Counted from the stretch's first letter, positions 1 through 11,050 are shown. The stretch: 64,000 nucleotides of DNA from Neopestalotiopsis rosae (GCA_023078685.1 JALGAS010000007.1:2976001-3040000); one strand, 5' to 3'. Made by a program: numbers and translations. The notes: a model not told the origin generated them from the sequence alone.

Positions 1-763
1 AATGTCGAGTCTCAGCTGCAACATTACCTAAACTCCCGTAAACATACAGAAGCCTTCGAAAACCAACTCGAGAATATGTCAGAATCCAATGATGAAGAAT
101 GCAGTCAAGACCTCCACCTCAAACTTTGCACCTTGTTAGGTTTTGATTTTGAGGCATGTCTGAGTCTCAAGGCATGGGACTCACTAGGATCAATCGGCCA
201 CAAGCTTGGAATATCTCAGAATCTGGAAGCACTGCAAGCTACTGCAGATATGCTGCTTAGAGCCCATCCGCCAACACAAGGTAAGACATAATTTCCTTTG
301 ACCATTGGTTTTCTAATATGAAGAAGTTATGTATTCGACACTACGTCTCATTGTCAACGAAATTTTCAAATTGGAAAGGTTTGAGAGCGAGAAGCTCGCC
401 AAGTATATGCGATGTCTTCTCAAAGCGACCATTTCAGACTCCGACTTGTCGCTCAAGGTTGTTGAACAAATTTGTATAATGACGAAGCAGGCAGCCCAGG
501 TATTGAGTTCTTCGTCCGACAATACAGAACATGGACCCGCTAACCTTGACCAGACATCAAAGCCGTTCCCCGATGAAGAAATGCATTGGTTTGCCACAAC
601 TGCCTTTGAACGAGCGATTGACTACAATCAGAATAGAGAAGATGAATCGTGTCGGAAGTGGATTGACCATGCGTTCTCACTAGCGCATTATTACCGTGAT
701 GGCGGAGTTCTCGAAAAGACAATGCACGAAAACTACACAAAGCTGAGCTGGGGGACGGGCTGA
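1..763 (+). CDS. SPO22: Spo22/Zip4-like meiosis protein, C-terminal part (5' end outside window)
   Basis: The reading frame is open from base 1, so the gene begins upstream of the window. One intron starts at the GTAAGA donor at 281 and ends at an AG at 323 or 326; both acceptors keep the frame. The last exon stops with TGA at 761-763. The C-terminal segment has the pattern seen at the end of fungal Spo22/Zip4 proteins: WFATTAFERAIDY, then CRKWIDHAFSLAHYY, then an acidic/aromatic tail ending in KLSWGTG. It is helical and TPR-like. In the family, these proteins are scaffolds of the ZMM group that promote crossover formation and synaptonemal complex assembly in meiotic nuclei. The assignment rests on recalled family pattern, so it is good but not certain; another TPR protein is the alternative. 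Confidence 0.7.
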
Positions 764-1068
764 AATATTGGAACTTTGGCGCAAAAGATTGTTGTAACAT
801 CGGCTTTATTGATAATATGGATGTCTGAAAAGAAATCGTCATAAGGATGTAGTCGCGCGACTCTAGTCGATGACGTCGTAGATATTCTATAGGTACCCGC
901 TCGACAGTCTCGCAAACAATTCAAGAGCTATGACAGAACTACATTGAGACTCTTCCATTTGATACAAGAAATCAGTTATTGCTGTATTCGATTTACTCAC
1001 GCGAAGATAAACCTCAACGACACTATAATCATCAATCGCCTGGAAAGTGATACCCAATCGCCGTCAAG
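764..1068. other. Intergenic: Spo22 3' end / DUF3140 promoter
   Basis: Both neighbours are on the plus strand. I see no reading frame or repeat worth calling. It must hold the terminator region of the first gene and the promoter of the second. Confidence 0.5.
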
Positions 1069-1546
1069 ATGGTGAAGGACAAGGAAACAGTTATCGAGTA
1101 TGTGGGACTGTTACTGAAATCGCTTCGAGACTGACAATTATGCAAGGGAGTTCAATGAGATTGTGAACATGTCGGCTTCAGACCTTGAATCCTGGCTGAA
1201 GGAAGAGTCGTCCGAGGGCGCGGGCTGGAGCAAGGAGGACGGCTCCGGAGAGACGGTTGGCCACGAGAGGTAAGAATAAGCATGAAACAAAACACCACAA
1301 CAAACAAAAGACCTGACACGATGGGATTCTTCTGTAAAAACTAGCGGGAGAAAGATTATCGAAATCCTCAAGAAGAACCCGGACAAGGACCCCGAGGCCT
1401 ACGATGAGGACGACGTCGATCACATGCGCAAGGTGGTGGCCTACTGCAAGCGGCATCTGGCGCAGGAGGGCAAGGCCAAGCAGGATCCGGACAGCAAGAG
1501 CGCGCGGAGTTTGAAGAACTGGGGGCATGATCCGCAAAAGGCATAG
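1069..1546 (+). CDS. Small DUF3140-family protein
   Basis: Three exons (1069-1097, 1147-1269, 1345-1546) give a charged protein of 117 residues. Donors are GTATGT and GTAAGA, with CTGAC before the first acceptor. Splicing joins MVKDKETVIE to EFNEIVNMSA and then ESGRKIIEIL. The motifs ASDLESWL, GHESGRKI, EDDVDHMRKVVAYCKRH and the basic tail SARSLKNWGHDP match the DUF3140 family, found in bacteria and fungi and sometimes labelled DNA-binding. It has no signal peptide or membrane segment, so it is probably cytosolic or nuclear. Its biochemical role is not established. Family membership is fairly sure because the short conserved blocks are continuous across both splice junctions. Confidence 0.8.
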
Positions 1547-1809
1547 GAGTGTTTTGCGTTGGGGAGGTATTTGAGGTGGTCGTGAAGTTGTGGAATTTCG
1601 TGGGGACATGCGATTGCTTTGTCCACTTATTGACTATGCGATAATTGATTTGAGTATAGTTGTACACGGCATTGGTGCCTAACAGTCTATTTTCTATAGA
1701 ATCTGTTTCTGTCTAGATGTCTTGTCCAGCTTCCGTTACCAATTCAAGCACTTTGATATATCTAGCTCGATGCGAAAACTCCGCTCAAGTCAGACCACGA
1801 AGACATAAT

Positions 1810-2799
1810 TTACTTCAAGTCTTGCGGCCCCTTGTTGCGAGTCGGTTTGGAGTCGGAATGGCTGGGTATTATGAGGACGTCCTCGATGAGTATGGCGTCA
1901 TCCTGCCGGGCCATTTCTTTCTTCAACGTGGACGAACCGAGCCTTTTCAGGACATTTTCGATAAACCTCTTTGGACTGGCCAGGTCCAAGATCTCTTCAA
2001 CTGCGGAGCCTGTCAAGTCCGAGATGTCGTCGACGTGGAAGTCCTCGGTCTTTTCGCGCAGTTCGTATAGTATATAATCAATCGCCATCAAAACGTGAGG
2101 CGACCGCGGCCTGCCCATGATGACGGCTCGTTTCCTGTCATCCGCTTTCGTGGCCGCTTCTTCTTCCTCTTCCTCCTCTCCCGCTCGTTCGACCACAACA
2201 AGTCCAGCCCGGTCACGGTATAGTTCCGGGAGCCACTCGTCCATAGCAGACGACAATTGCGCGTCATCGTCTCCTCTTCCCCTAACATCACACGAGACGT
2301 CGGAACCCATGATCATCACGCCGCCCTCGGCGTACAAGATCAAATAGCGCAGCACCGCGGCCTGCAGGACGGGCAACGAGGCGAAGCCCAGATAGCCGTC
2401 TACAAGATCAGGACGGTCGTACGCAAAAGCCGTCCGTACCAGGTCGTCGGCGGACGACGCGTCTTTCTGCGTCATGGCCAGAATGTGCACGTCGTGGTGC
2501 GGGTGCGCCTCGATGCAGGTGCTCATGCGGTGCCGGGTCTCGTCGTCTATCATGTCTTGCTGCTCGAGCACGTACCATAGTTTTCTGGGTATCAAGGAGG
2601 GTGGTAATAATGGTAATGATGGTGGTATTGGTGTTGCATCGTCGTCGTGCTTTGATAACTGTGATAGCTCTGCCAGAGAACCTAGTAGAATGACAGTATA
2701 GTAAATGGAGAAGAGAGTTATTAAATAAATGATTGTCATTTTAATAAAGTAGAGCAGCGCCGACGTTGCGGGCTGTCGCTTGTGCATGGTGGCTAGCAT
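1810..2799 (-). CDS. Type II membrane glycosyltransferase, GT32/OCH1-like
   Basis: Single-exon gene of 329 residues with an ATG at 2799; a second Met is at codon 5. One hydrophobic anchor lies at about residues 21-41, followed by a Pro-rich stem, which is the layout of a Golgi type II enzyme. The catalytic region has the fold marks of sugar-nucleotide GT32 enzymes: IPRKLWYV at about 70, then LRYLILYAEGG at 150-160 followed by SDVSCD, then DEWLPELY. In typical relatives a DxD metal-binding motif follows the GG. Here the stretch reads VMIMGSDVSC, so the first Asp is replaced and the spacing is one residue longer. It probably adds a hexose to glycans or lipids; donor and acceptor are unknown. 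A Glu-rich insert sits after VVVERAG. Confidence 0.7.
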   Translation of the reverse strand: MLATMHKRQPATSALLYFIKMTIIYLITLFSIYYTVILLGSLAELSQLSKHDDDATPIPPSLPLLPPSLIPRKLWYVLEQQDMIDDETRHRMSTCIEAHPHHDVHILAMTQKDASSADDLVRTAFAYDRPDLVDGYLGFASLPVLQAAVLRYLILYAEGGVMIMGSDVSCDVRGRGDDDAQLSSAMDEWLPELYRDRAGLVVVERAGEEEEEEEAATKADDRKRAVIMGRPRSPHVLMAIDYILYELREKTEDFHVDDISDLTGSAVEEILDLASPKRFIENVLKRLGSSTLKKEMARQDDAILIEDVLIIPSHSDSKPTRNKGPQDLK

Positions 2800-3726
2800 G
2801 GTGGATAATGAGCGAGTGAAGCAGTAAAAGCAGTCATTACAGACGATATGAGAGGAAACAAGACGTAATCAGAAAGAGTTGTCGCTTTCCAAGAGTTATG
2901 GCCAGCTTGTGGTGTCTTGTATTATCCAGCGCCGCGCCTTCATTATTACCTGATCGATCGCGACTTTAGCCGCCAACGCTGCCCTTGCTTGGAAGAATGA
3001 ACCAACATAACAAAACCTAAATATGGCTTGATCCAGCATGAACATGATAAGATTGTACATCATACTCATTTCCGGAAGCAAACTCCCCTGCTCCGCGTAG
3101 AGGGGATTGCGCACGACACCAACTGCCAGGCTGCATGCATATTCATGGGCGGTTACGCGTTGGTGTCACTATTTTCGTCTCTACCTGAACGCCCCCGGGG
3201 GTCAATCGTCTCTTGGTGCTGGGCGTGGGCGTACAAACACGACCCGACAATCTGGGTCGAGGAACCAACGGCTTTTGCACCAAACATCCAATTGGCGCAC
3301 CGACTGTCCGGATTGAGGGGTTCAATATTTATGACATGAATGATTTCATTCATTTGTTGGAAAGTCTGTCGCTTCAAGGTTAAAATGTGCTGTTCCGGAA
3401 ATCATTAAGCGCCCGACTGGGATGAGTTGCAAGGGAAAGAAAAACTTGCGGGTCGTCGGACCTGTGGACACATGTGATATGGGCAAACCGGCAGGGTAAA
3501 AGGCGGACTTTTGCTCAATTTGCCGCTGGTCCCACGTACATGGCGGCCCGGTCATACACTCGGCACTCGGTGGCAGTCAAGTGGGAGAATCATATGTCTG
3601 TAAACGGTCAATTGATGCTAGGCACTCACTCATTGAATCATAACGCATTTTGCACAAAGAGGACAGAGCGTCGTAGGGGCTCAAGTGAAGAATGGTTAAT
3701 AACGAATTAAATTTAAGTTATTACAA
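2800..3726. other. Intergenic, no gene seen
   Basis: This gap separates two minus-strand genes, so it carries the promoter of the glycosyltransferase and the 3' end of the cellulase. Only short frames without coding character are present. Confidence 0.5.
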
Positions 3727-5270
3727 TTAACCAATAGTGGTAACATTCATGGCCGCAACCCAAGGCTTCCAATAATTCTCAACGGTATCAGGATCTCTCC
3801 ATCCACTGTAATCGAAATTGGTCATGCCCCAGGTGTCCTCGAGGCCCTGAACGCCGCTCCGGATGCGGTAGCTGCCGGCCAGCGCCCACATCATCCAGCT
3901 CACGCTGTGCTTCTTGGTGTACTCCTGCATGCAGTTTTGCAGGGTGTCGTTGTACAGGGTCGAGTCCTGGGCGTGTCCAAACTCCGAAAAGATGACGGGC
4001 GTGAGGCGCTGGGCGGGTGGGCAGTCGTTGGTGATGTTGCAGGCGGCCGGGGCGTCAATGCCCAGGGCGTTGAAGCCGTTGCGGTAGAGGCCGGCCTCGA
4101 CGATCGGGCAGTCGCCCGTGTCGAGATCGTTGGACATGGGGTACAGGTGCAGCTCCCAGACAATCTTGTCGGCAAAGGGGTAGCTGTCGAGGTCAAAGTA
4201 GACGGGGTCGCGGCGGAGGGCATCGCGGATGGCGTCGCACTGGTAGCACGGGGCCGTGAGGATGTTCTTCTTGGTGGTCAGGGCCGAGAGGTCCTCGTCG
4301 AACTGCATGCCGGACCAGGTGATGAGGAGGTCCGGGTTGGTGTCGTGGATGGCGGCGGCGGCGCTGCTCATGTTGCCCACCAGGGTGTCCCAGTTATAGT
4401 ACAGGTCCGTCACGTTCCACGAGGCGCGCAGCTCGTTGCGCAGCGACATGGAGACTACGTTGGGGTGGTCCTTGGCCCAGTCGGCCACGTACGAGAGGCC
4501 GCGCTTCCAGTTGGTCGTGTTGAAGTTGTAGTCGTCGAACCAGCTGCTGCCGTCGTAGTGCGAGCAGCACCACTGCGCCTTGCCGACGTGGACGTCGGGG
4601 TGGATAAAGATGCCCTTTTCCAGAGCAATCTTGGCAATGTCGGACCAGATCTCGAAGCGCGTCGTCTGGGCGGTCCAACCCGGGTTGTTGGCCACGATAT
4701 TGTTGGTCACTTTTGTTCCGTTCTCGTAGCCAAGCGCCATGATCATGGACACTTCGAGTGGCACGTCGACGCCGTTTCTTTCGTAAACGTCGTCAATCAT
4801 TTCAATGGCGTAGCCCCTGTGCTCGTCTTAGTTTCCGAGTGTGTATTGTGCATAGTCAGTATCTTGATGGCTTACATGCGGACAAAGTTGAAGCCAACGC
4901 TCTTGATATCGTCCAGTATGGTCTCGGCAGATTGCCACTCTAGACCTTCAGGAACCATGGTCTCGCCTGTTGCAATAACATTATTAATACCACCAATTTA
5001 GAACAAGTCGAATATCTGAATGAACGTACCACTCATGGGCCAATTGACACCAGCCCATGTCACGGCTTCTCCTTTGGTATTTACAATATCGCGTCCCTGG
5101 GTGCTAAATGGACCATATGGCCACGAAGACGAGTTATCAGCTCTGGGCTTGACGACAGCCCTCGACCGAGCTTCATGGATGCCAGGGATCTCGGGAGAGA
5201 CGGGAACCCATGACGACGAGACGCACGAGGCGATTGATGCTAGGATCGCGGCACTCTGAAGGGACTTCAT
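3727..5270 (-). CDS. Secreted glycoside hydrolase family 5 (cellulase-type)
   Basis: Three exons (5270-5030, 4966-4876, 4816-3727) encode 473 residues. Introns have GTACGT and GTAAGC donors and CAG acceptors, and splicing restores VTWAGVNWPMSG-ETMVPEGLEW and SVGFNFVRM-GYAIEMID without a break. A signal peptide (about residues 1-19) is followed by a short basic pro-region. GH5 landmarks are clear: WAGVNW near the start of the barrel, SLRNELR carrying the acid/base Glu, WELHLYP, and VIFSEFGH carrying the nucleophile Glu. Several N-glycosylation sequons fit secretion. GH5 enzymes of this type cleave beta-1,4-glucan or related beta-glycans outside the cell; the exact substrate is not visible. There is no carbohydrate-binding module. 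Confidence 0.88.
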
Positions 5271-6276
5271 GGTTGGCGATTTGACCTCGATGGAGTGAAC
5301 AATCGAACAAGTCCAACGAGACGCCCGAGTGCGGATAATGGCCTCTTCTTATGTCTTGCCCTGAATCCGGGAAAGAAACCGAATCAAGTCTTTCGGCTGC
5401 AAGGTCTATGCCTTGCATACCGCCATGAACAAGTATTGCGGGGTTGCATTCAGTCAAGACCGTGAAAGACTCATCCGTTTCCCCCAGCCATTTTGGGTCG
5501 TTCTTGGCCCTTTTCCACGAACCGAACCACAGAGGCAACCCGGCTCCGTGATCCCCGCACGCAGCAAAGCACTCGGGGCACTTTTGGCGAGCCATTCACA
5601 AGCGTCAATTGAGAGCAAATGACGTTGGAGACAGCGGAGCTAGCTGGCCAAGCTTGGGTGCACTTGGGGAAAAGTCGGGGTAGATCTCCCCTATGCGAGC
5701 CATGTTTGCGGGGTACCTACAGGGGGGCCCCCTTCTAACGATCATAACCGAAGTGTCGCTCCTGGCTGGCTCTTGGGGCTGGTCTTGGCCGCGAGGAACA
5801 GGTTCTGGGGAGATGCGCGATCTTGATTCCTTGGTTCCATGGTAACACGGTAAAATTCGTCCATTTCTGGAGTAAAGCTTTACCGAGACCGAGGACTATA
5901 CTATAATCTCACTTTATAGTCCAAGGTCGTCGCATGAACGTACGTTTAGCCGCACCGGCTTGCTCTCATTGACATTCTACGAACCGAAGACAACTGATCT
6001 GGTCCAACAGAGCCTAATTCAACTGGTGGCTCCCGACATAACTAGTTAGGTCAGAGTCTGCCGAGCAAGATAAAGTGTTGCGCAAAGTTTCACAAAAGCA
6101 ATGATTCACATCACGCATAGCAGCAGAAGGCAATGTACAGACTAGGAGCTTGTATGACTGAGTGTATTAATTGAGACCTTCAGCGACCTTCGGGCCTCGC
6201 TTTCTGTTGACAAGATTAACTGTCAATATCTAGACACACATCGTGTCTGTGGGCTGAGGTTAACGAAATAACCTCA
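5271..6276 (-). promoter_or_regulatory. Cellulase upstream region with clustered CreA-type sites
   Basis: No gene is visible in this 1 kb. Hexamers fitting the carbon-catabolite repressor consensus SYGGRG occur at 5438 (GCGGGG), 5482 (minus strand), 5553 (minus strand), 5708 (GCGGGG) and 5805 (CTGGGG). Five in about 370 bp is more than the one or two expected by chance. CreA/Cre1 control of the GH5 gene is therefore a reasonable inference, not shown. Confidence 0.35.
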
Positions 6277-6821
6277 CTATTCAGTCCACAACTCCTTCGG
6301 CTCGCGAACCTCGATAATGGTGTAATTCTGGCCCGCGCAACGTTCTCGAAACTCCGTCGTCGAGGGGTCTATTTGTTGTCAAACGGACATTTGTCAGCAT
6401 CGTGCCTAGACACGCAAATGGGAAAGGAGAGGGAGATAGATCAAGATAAGGTCACTTGTCAAAACATACTGGCCATTTCTTCCAAGAAGCAGTCAATAGT
6501 GTGTCCTCCAGAAATCTCAATCTGGGCGGTCAGGCTCAAGTTGCCATAATCGTCCCAATGGGTCCACTTCATACTCCGGCCGACAATTTGGCAGACTTGC
6601 AGTTTGCGAGTTGAATCCAGCGGCTTCAGTATCCACCAGACGTTGTCGCCGCGTAGATGAAACATGATGAAGTCCCAATCAACGGAGAATTGCTGGGCGT
6701 GCTCGTCTAGGTTCCAGAGCGTGTAAGCCGTAATGCGCTCCTTGATGATTTCCCGTCGACGACGCGCAGCCTGATCATCGTCCTTTAACAGGTATGCTCT
6801 GGAAGCGACGGTGGTAGACAT
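6277..6821 (-). CDS. Paralogue A of an unrecognised local gene family
   Basis: Two exons (6821-6470, 6368-6277) give 147 residues; the intron is 101 bp, GTATGT donor, phase 1. I do not recognise the family. The sequence has a charged N-terminal helix (about 15-32), TLWNLDE at 34-40, a core DWDFIMFHLRGDNVWWILKP at 48-67, a beta-like stretch SLTAQIEI around 96-103, and in exon 2 the strand NYTIIEVREP. There is no signal peptide or membrane segment. Genes B, C, D and E nearby share the core, the exon-2 strand and the intron position and phase. Upstream lie GTTATTCACA at -243 and an ATATTTATC-type TATA element at about -120. It is predicted to be a small soluble alpha/beta protein of unknown role. 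Confidence 0.72.
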
Positions 6822-7534
6822 GTTGACAGCAGATTGAGGTTATGGGTAATACTAGGCGATGAAGACAATTAAGGAGTTAAGGAGTGAAGTGGATTGAGTG
6901 CTACACTAGAAACGATCACAGGATTGGCGATAGACCGGGCATATTTATCATACTTCAGAGCTTCGAATTACTTTCTCTTGTGACATGCTGTGAATATACC
7001 ACTCTACTCATTATGTGAGTTTCGCAGTGCAGCCCTCCTCTGTGTTGTTCATTCCAGTCCATCTGTGAATAACTCGTTCTTGCCTCGTTGGAAGGGATCA
7101 CTGAATCGGTGTGTCCAACACATTCGCCCTTGAATCTTCAATCACTTCCAAAGAGGATCATTCAACGAATTATCCACAGTCAACCAGATCGAGAATCAAT
7201 GAGAAGGACATAAAGCGAGGTTATTCATCACGTTGCACGATTCTCTCAACCTTGAGTGAAATGATCGCTTTAGTATTTAAGTAACTCAGAAGTTGCAGTT
7301 TATGCTAGCGCTAAAAAAAAAATAGAAGAAGGAAAGAAAGAAGGAAAAAAAAAAAAGAATCGCGAGGTTCCTTTCTTGTCACGTTTGGTATAGTCATTGA
7401 CAGTGCCCCTGTAACTCAAGCTATCTTCTCTTCTATGCCACGTTCCCGGCGGACATTGAGCAGGATCCTGCCGAGCCCATGATCTACCAAGCCAAGAGTC
7501 TGAGCAAAGCCTTCTCGAGTCTGTCGGTGCCATG
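6822..7534. other. Intergenic between paralogues A and B
   Basis: It holds the promoter of A and a purine-rich tract (A-runs with GAAGAAGG blocks) at 7309-7360 just downstream of B. Further near-copies of the family promoter motif occur in the other orientation: TTATCCACA at 7170-7178 and GTTATTCATC at 7220-7229. No gene was found. Confidence 0.5.
7064..7073 (-). promoter_or_regulatory. Shared upstream motif GTTATTCACA (paralogue A)
   Basis: An exact copy of the 10-mer found upstream of four family members, here 243 bp before the start of A. Confidence 0.5.
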
Positions 7535-8050
7535 TCATCTATTCGGGTCAAAGACTGGTATCAAGGCGAAAAGATCGCCTTGAGTTTGGCGTAAACGTGT
7601 AAGCGACTCTTCTACAAAAGTCAAAGGAAATCTGTCAGCCATGGATGCTCCAGTCTACGTGAATGGGGACGTGATCATCTACAACGTACCGTCTAATTCA
7701 TTGCCAGTGCAGATAATGGTGCGATACCAGGGGCCTGTCTTGACAGTGGCCGTGAACCCCGGTTTTCCGTACTTTTTCCAGTGATCTGACCTCATCTCCA
7801 GGCCGTAAGCGAGTTCATCAATGCGAAGCTTCTCCCCTTCTTCACACGGCTCCAAGATCCACCAGGTATGATGCCCACTGACGTTCGTATAAAAGACTAC
7901 GAAATCCCAGTCATGGAAGCGCACATGGTCCAGCGAGCCCAAATTCCAGAGGCGGCTGTCTTGGATCCGGCTCATGGCTTCCTCCTGTAGAGCTGCGCTG
8001 AGCGCATCGTGGGAAATGTTGAGTCCCCGGTAAGAGTTGTCGTTTGGCAT
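7535..8050 (-). CDS. Paralogue B of the local family
   Basis: Two exons (8050-7690, 7611-7535) give 145 residues. The intron is 78 bp, GTACGT donor, phase 1. Exon 2 was chosen because it continues the frame and aligns with A: SLTRLRQTQG then LFALIPVFDP against STTEFRERCAG then YTIIEVREP. An alternative acceptor nearer the donor would give only a seven-residue end. The core DWDFVVFYTN ... HHTWWILEP (47-68) and RLWNLGSL (33-40) sit at nearly the same residue numbers as in A, and FTATVK matches LTAQIE. No signal peptide, membrane span or known domain is visible. Upstream are GTTATTCACA at -154 and a TTATAAG element at about -107. Function unknown. Confidence 0.7.
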
Positions 8051-8561
8051 CGCGACTATAGACTGTCGTACTTATAGTATTGGGGGTTCGAACAAGGCAA
8101 ATCGTGCTGGGTTGTGGATGGGGGACATACTACTGCTCTAATTGACTCTTTGGTGTACTTATAATGTTGCAAAACTTCTAATCATTTGGTTGTGCAGCTT
8201 ATTTGTGAATAACACGACTTCACCCCGATCAGCATCATTACCGGAACACCATGAGATAATGAGACCACAATCTGGTTGATACCAAGCTGTATTCAATGTG
8301 AATGGCACATGTTCGCTGTGCCAGATTTCCCATACATCGCGACTATCGACAAGAGTCCATGGAAGCACTGACGCATAACGACACCACGAATCTAGGGGCA
8401 TGTGTATGATTTTCCGATGGCCACGCCGCAAAACATTTGATCACCAATCAAGAGCTTCTGATTTTTTAGGGTCCTATGATTAATTGCTCTGTGAGAACCT
8501 ACTGCTATCTAGCAATATGGGTTCCTGAAACATGGCAAAAGAGGCGAGTAATAGGGGCACC
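8051..8561. other. Intergenic, promoter of paralogue B
   Basis: It contains a TATA-like element at 8157-8166 and the shared 10-mer at 8204. A 90-codon minus-strand frame at 8159-8431 overlaps both elements and lacks the family core, so it is not called. Confidence 0.5.
8204..8213 (-). promoter_or_regulatory. Shared upstream motif GTTATTCACA (paralogue B)
   Basis: Exact copy, 154 bp before the start of B and about 45 bp upstream of a TATA-like element. Confidence 0.5.
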
Positions 8562-10182
8562 CTATTCTTTACCGCAGCTCCATACCCAGCAACCGGGAGC
8601 CACCAGGGCCGCCATTTTCTGCCCGTGATCGTATACGTTTCTTTCGCGCAACCATTCATCCCGACGGCGCTTCTTTGCTTCCATTTCCTCTTCAGTCATT
8701 GGCTTTCCATCCGCCGTCATCATCTCTTGTGGTAGGTACTGTTGAGTATAGGCCGGCGGCGGAGTTTTCAATCTGCTGCTGCCGGGTCGTGGTGCATATG
8801 GAGTAGGCTCTCTCCGGCCGGGCTGTGGATACGGAGTCGCACGTCGCCCGAGACCGGGACCGGGCTGTCCGGGTTTGGGTTGACCAAAAATCTTGTCTCT
8901 AGCTCGCTCAAGATGTTGCTGTGCTGGACGCGGTGGCCCTCCCGGGTGCCTTTCGGGCGCCAAGTGTGCTCCCGGCGGCGGACGAGGCGTCGGCGGGATG
9001 CCGGGAGGAGGAACTCCAGGAGGTGCTGGCATTTGGCTTGCTGGTTGGGGTTGCGGTGTATAAATGGGCTGACCGGGTGTGGGACGCTGTTTCTCAGACG
9101 CTAGTGCATGAGTACGTATAGGTTTAGGATGTTGAAGAGACGGAGCTCTCGTAAAAAGTTGTGGTATTTGCAGCGTATCAGGTGCGGGACGAGGGTGTTG
9201 CATAGAAGGCGCTCTCGCTGGAGGTTGATTTCCTTGCAAGGGAATCTTGGGAGGAATCTTAGGACCCTTTGGCTTTCTTATAGGTCGAACTCTTTCTTTT
9301 CGATGCAGTGGTACTTCGTGACGTGTCTGCGGTTGCTGATTGTGATGAAGTCGCGCGGGCTTGGGAACCTGGAGGTACTCCGGATGCTTTTGTGGCAAGA
9401 ATGTAGCTTCGTGATGCTGTTGGCTTGGGTTTGGTGCCTGTTGAGTCGGCGCGTTGCCAACACTGGGCTGTGGCTGAATCACTATTTCCTCAGGCTCATG
9501 GTCGCTTTCTGTCTCGCTGCCGACTTCGCTCACTGTATAGTTCGGGTCAGCCTCGAATGTTAAATCCACCTCGCTGACAACGTCAGGGCTGTCGGCCTCA
9601 GTAATGTCGATAAGATCTCCATCATCCTGCAATTCGTGGCGCTGAGGTAACTTGGCCGGAACATTGATGAAGGCCCATATTTCCTCGCCTCCTTTTTCAT
9701 TGACCATGCCCTTGCATTTCAAGCGATCCCATTCTATACCTATTTGTTGATGGCGAAACATGTCAGATTTGAAACCTTCATGTAGATACCAAAGGGAACT
9801 TGGTGAGAGTCTGCTTACTGGTTATTTCTCGAAAGACAAATCGGCGACCACGTTCGTTCGTGACCACGCTTTCGCATCCACTCTCCCTTTCGTCCGTGTA
9901 ATGGAAGCTAGTAGTGGAGTCAGACTTGAATTTCCCAAAAACTTCGTCGAGGTGAAAGTCTTTGTTTCCCTTTTCTGCCGGTCTGAGTCTATAGTGAGCG
10001 TTGTCGTCTTCAAAGATAAAGAAGGCTGCATGAAAAGAAACACCCTGCTCAGGTAGGTCCAGCAGGTTTTCGCACGACAGACCGGATCCATGTACCGCGA
10101 TAAGATCTAGGGCGATTCTGATCCTGGTTTCGGCCTCACTCCAATCGACATCCCTTTCTTGGGGGCGCCTCAAGAACGCCAT
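8562..10182 (-). CDS. Paralogue C: family module fused to a long proline-rich tail
   Basis: Two exons (10182-9819, 9739-8562) give 513 residues. The intron is 79 bp, GTAAGC donor, phase 1, at the position used by A, B, D and E. The N-terminal 120 residues hold a divergent core, HAAFFIFEDDNAHYRLRP at 51-68, and exon 2 opens with EEIWAFINVPAKLP, matching the exon-2 strand of the family. After an acidic stretch (DLIDITEADS, SETESDHEPEE) comes a low-complexity region rich in Pro, Gln and Arg over roughly residues 185-460, containing RAPS(M/L)QHP twice. The end is charged and helical (MTEEEMEAKKRRRDEWLRER). The tail is probably disordered and could bind SH3, WW or profilin-type partners, but that is inference. 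A TATA-like TTTATAAATT lies at -122. Confidence 0.7.
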
Positions 10183-11050
10183 TATTGGTATCAGGTCGAG
10201 TCTACTGGCGACGATGTCCGAAAGGCGAGGAACAAATTCCAGTGTGTAGAGTGGTGAGCTCGAAGATGAACTCTCGGCTGTGGTGTTTGCTCGTTGAATT
10301 CTCTTTATAAATTAACCTGGACGTTCAACGGCTTCGCTTTCGAGGTCTGATTGTGAAGCAACGTGTGGGGTGTGGTGTGAATTTCGTGCATTGTTAGCAA
10401 AGTTTCCTTGAAACCAAATCACCACGGGGTTGCTTGCTGTGATTGACGGAGTATCTCTATTCAATACCCACGCTCGTTTTTGTCGGAGATGTGAATCGAT
10501 CAATATAGGTCTCTTGAAGTGAACTGTCCGCAGCGTTCAATTCCATCAAGGAAGTTCAAACGAAAAAGGGCGAGAAAGAACGCTTCCTGAATGTTGTCAT
10601 TTGCATCCACAGTCTGTCACTGTGACTATATATCATAGTATCACGATTCAGCAGATGATCCATCACTCGAAATCTTTTGGCTTTACGATTCGACAAGCAT
10701 GAGTGAATTGTTTCAAGCTACTAAAGAGAAGTACCGAGAAGTTGACGGTTCAGCAAGTTGTGCTGCTTCAAATTATGACCAAATCATTGCGACAAATAGA
10801 AGCATCAAGGATCAAATCCAGTTTTGATAACTCAAATTACGAAAGGATCGTGTTTACGATTGCCAAAATAGGACACTCTTCGCAAAAAATGATATACGAG
10901 GCGAGGGCTTTCTAGTGAATTGGGTAATAATTTATGAACGAAACCTCCTAATAGTATCTGGGACCATGTCCTTCTCGAGATCATAGATATGGAAGCATAT
11001 GGTGGTGAGCCCCTCCCACAAGTGCTCTTCTGTGTGCTTTGACTAGTCGT
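10183..11050. other. Intergenic upstream of paralogue C
   Basis: It has a TATA-like element at 10304-10313 and only a 7-base match to the family motif (TGTGAAT at 10490-10496). The short frames here show no coding character. Confidence 0.45.

Noticed and set aside
8159..8431. 90-codon minus-strand frame between paralogues B and C
   Set aside because: It overlaps the TATA-like and 10-mer elements of B and lacks the family core, so it is probably chance.
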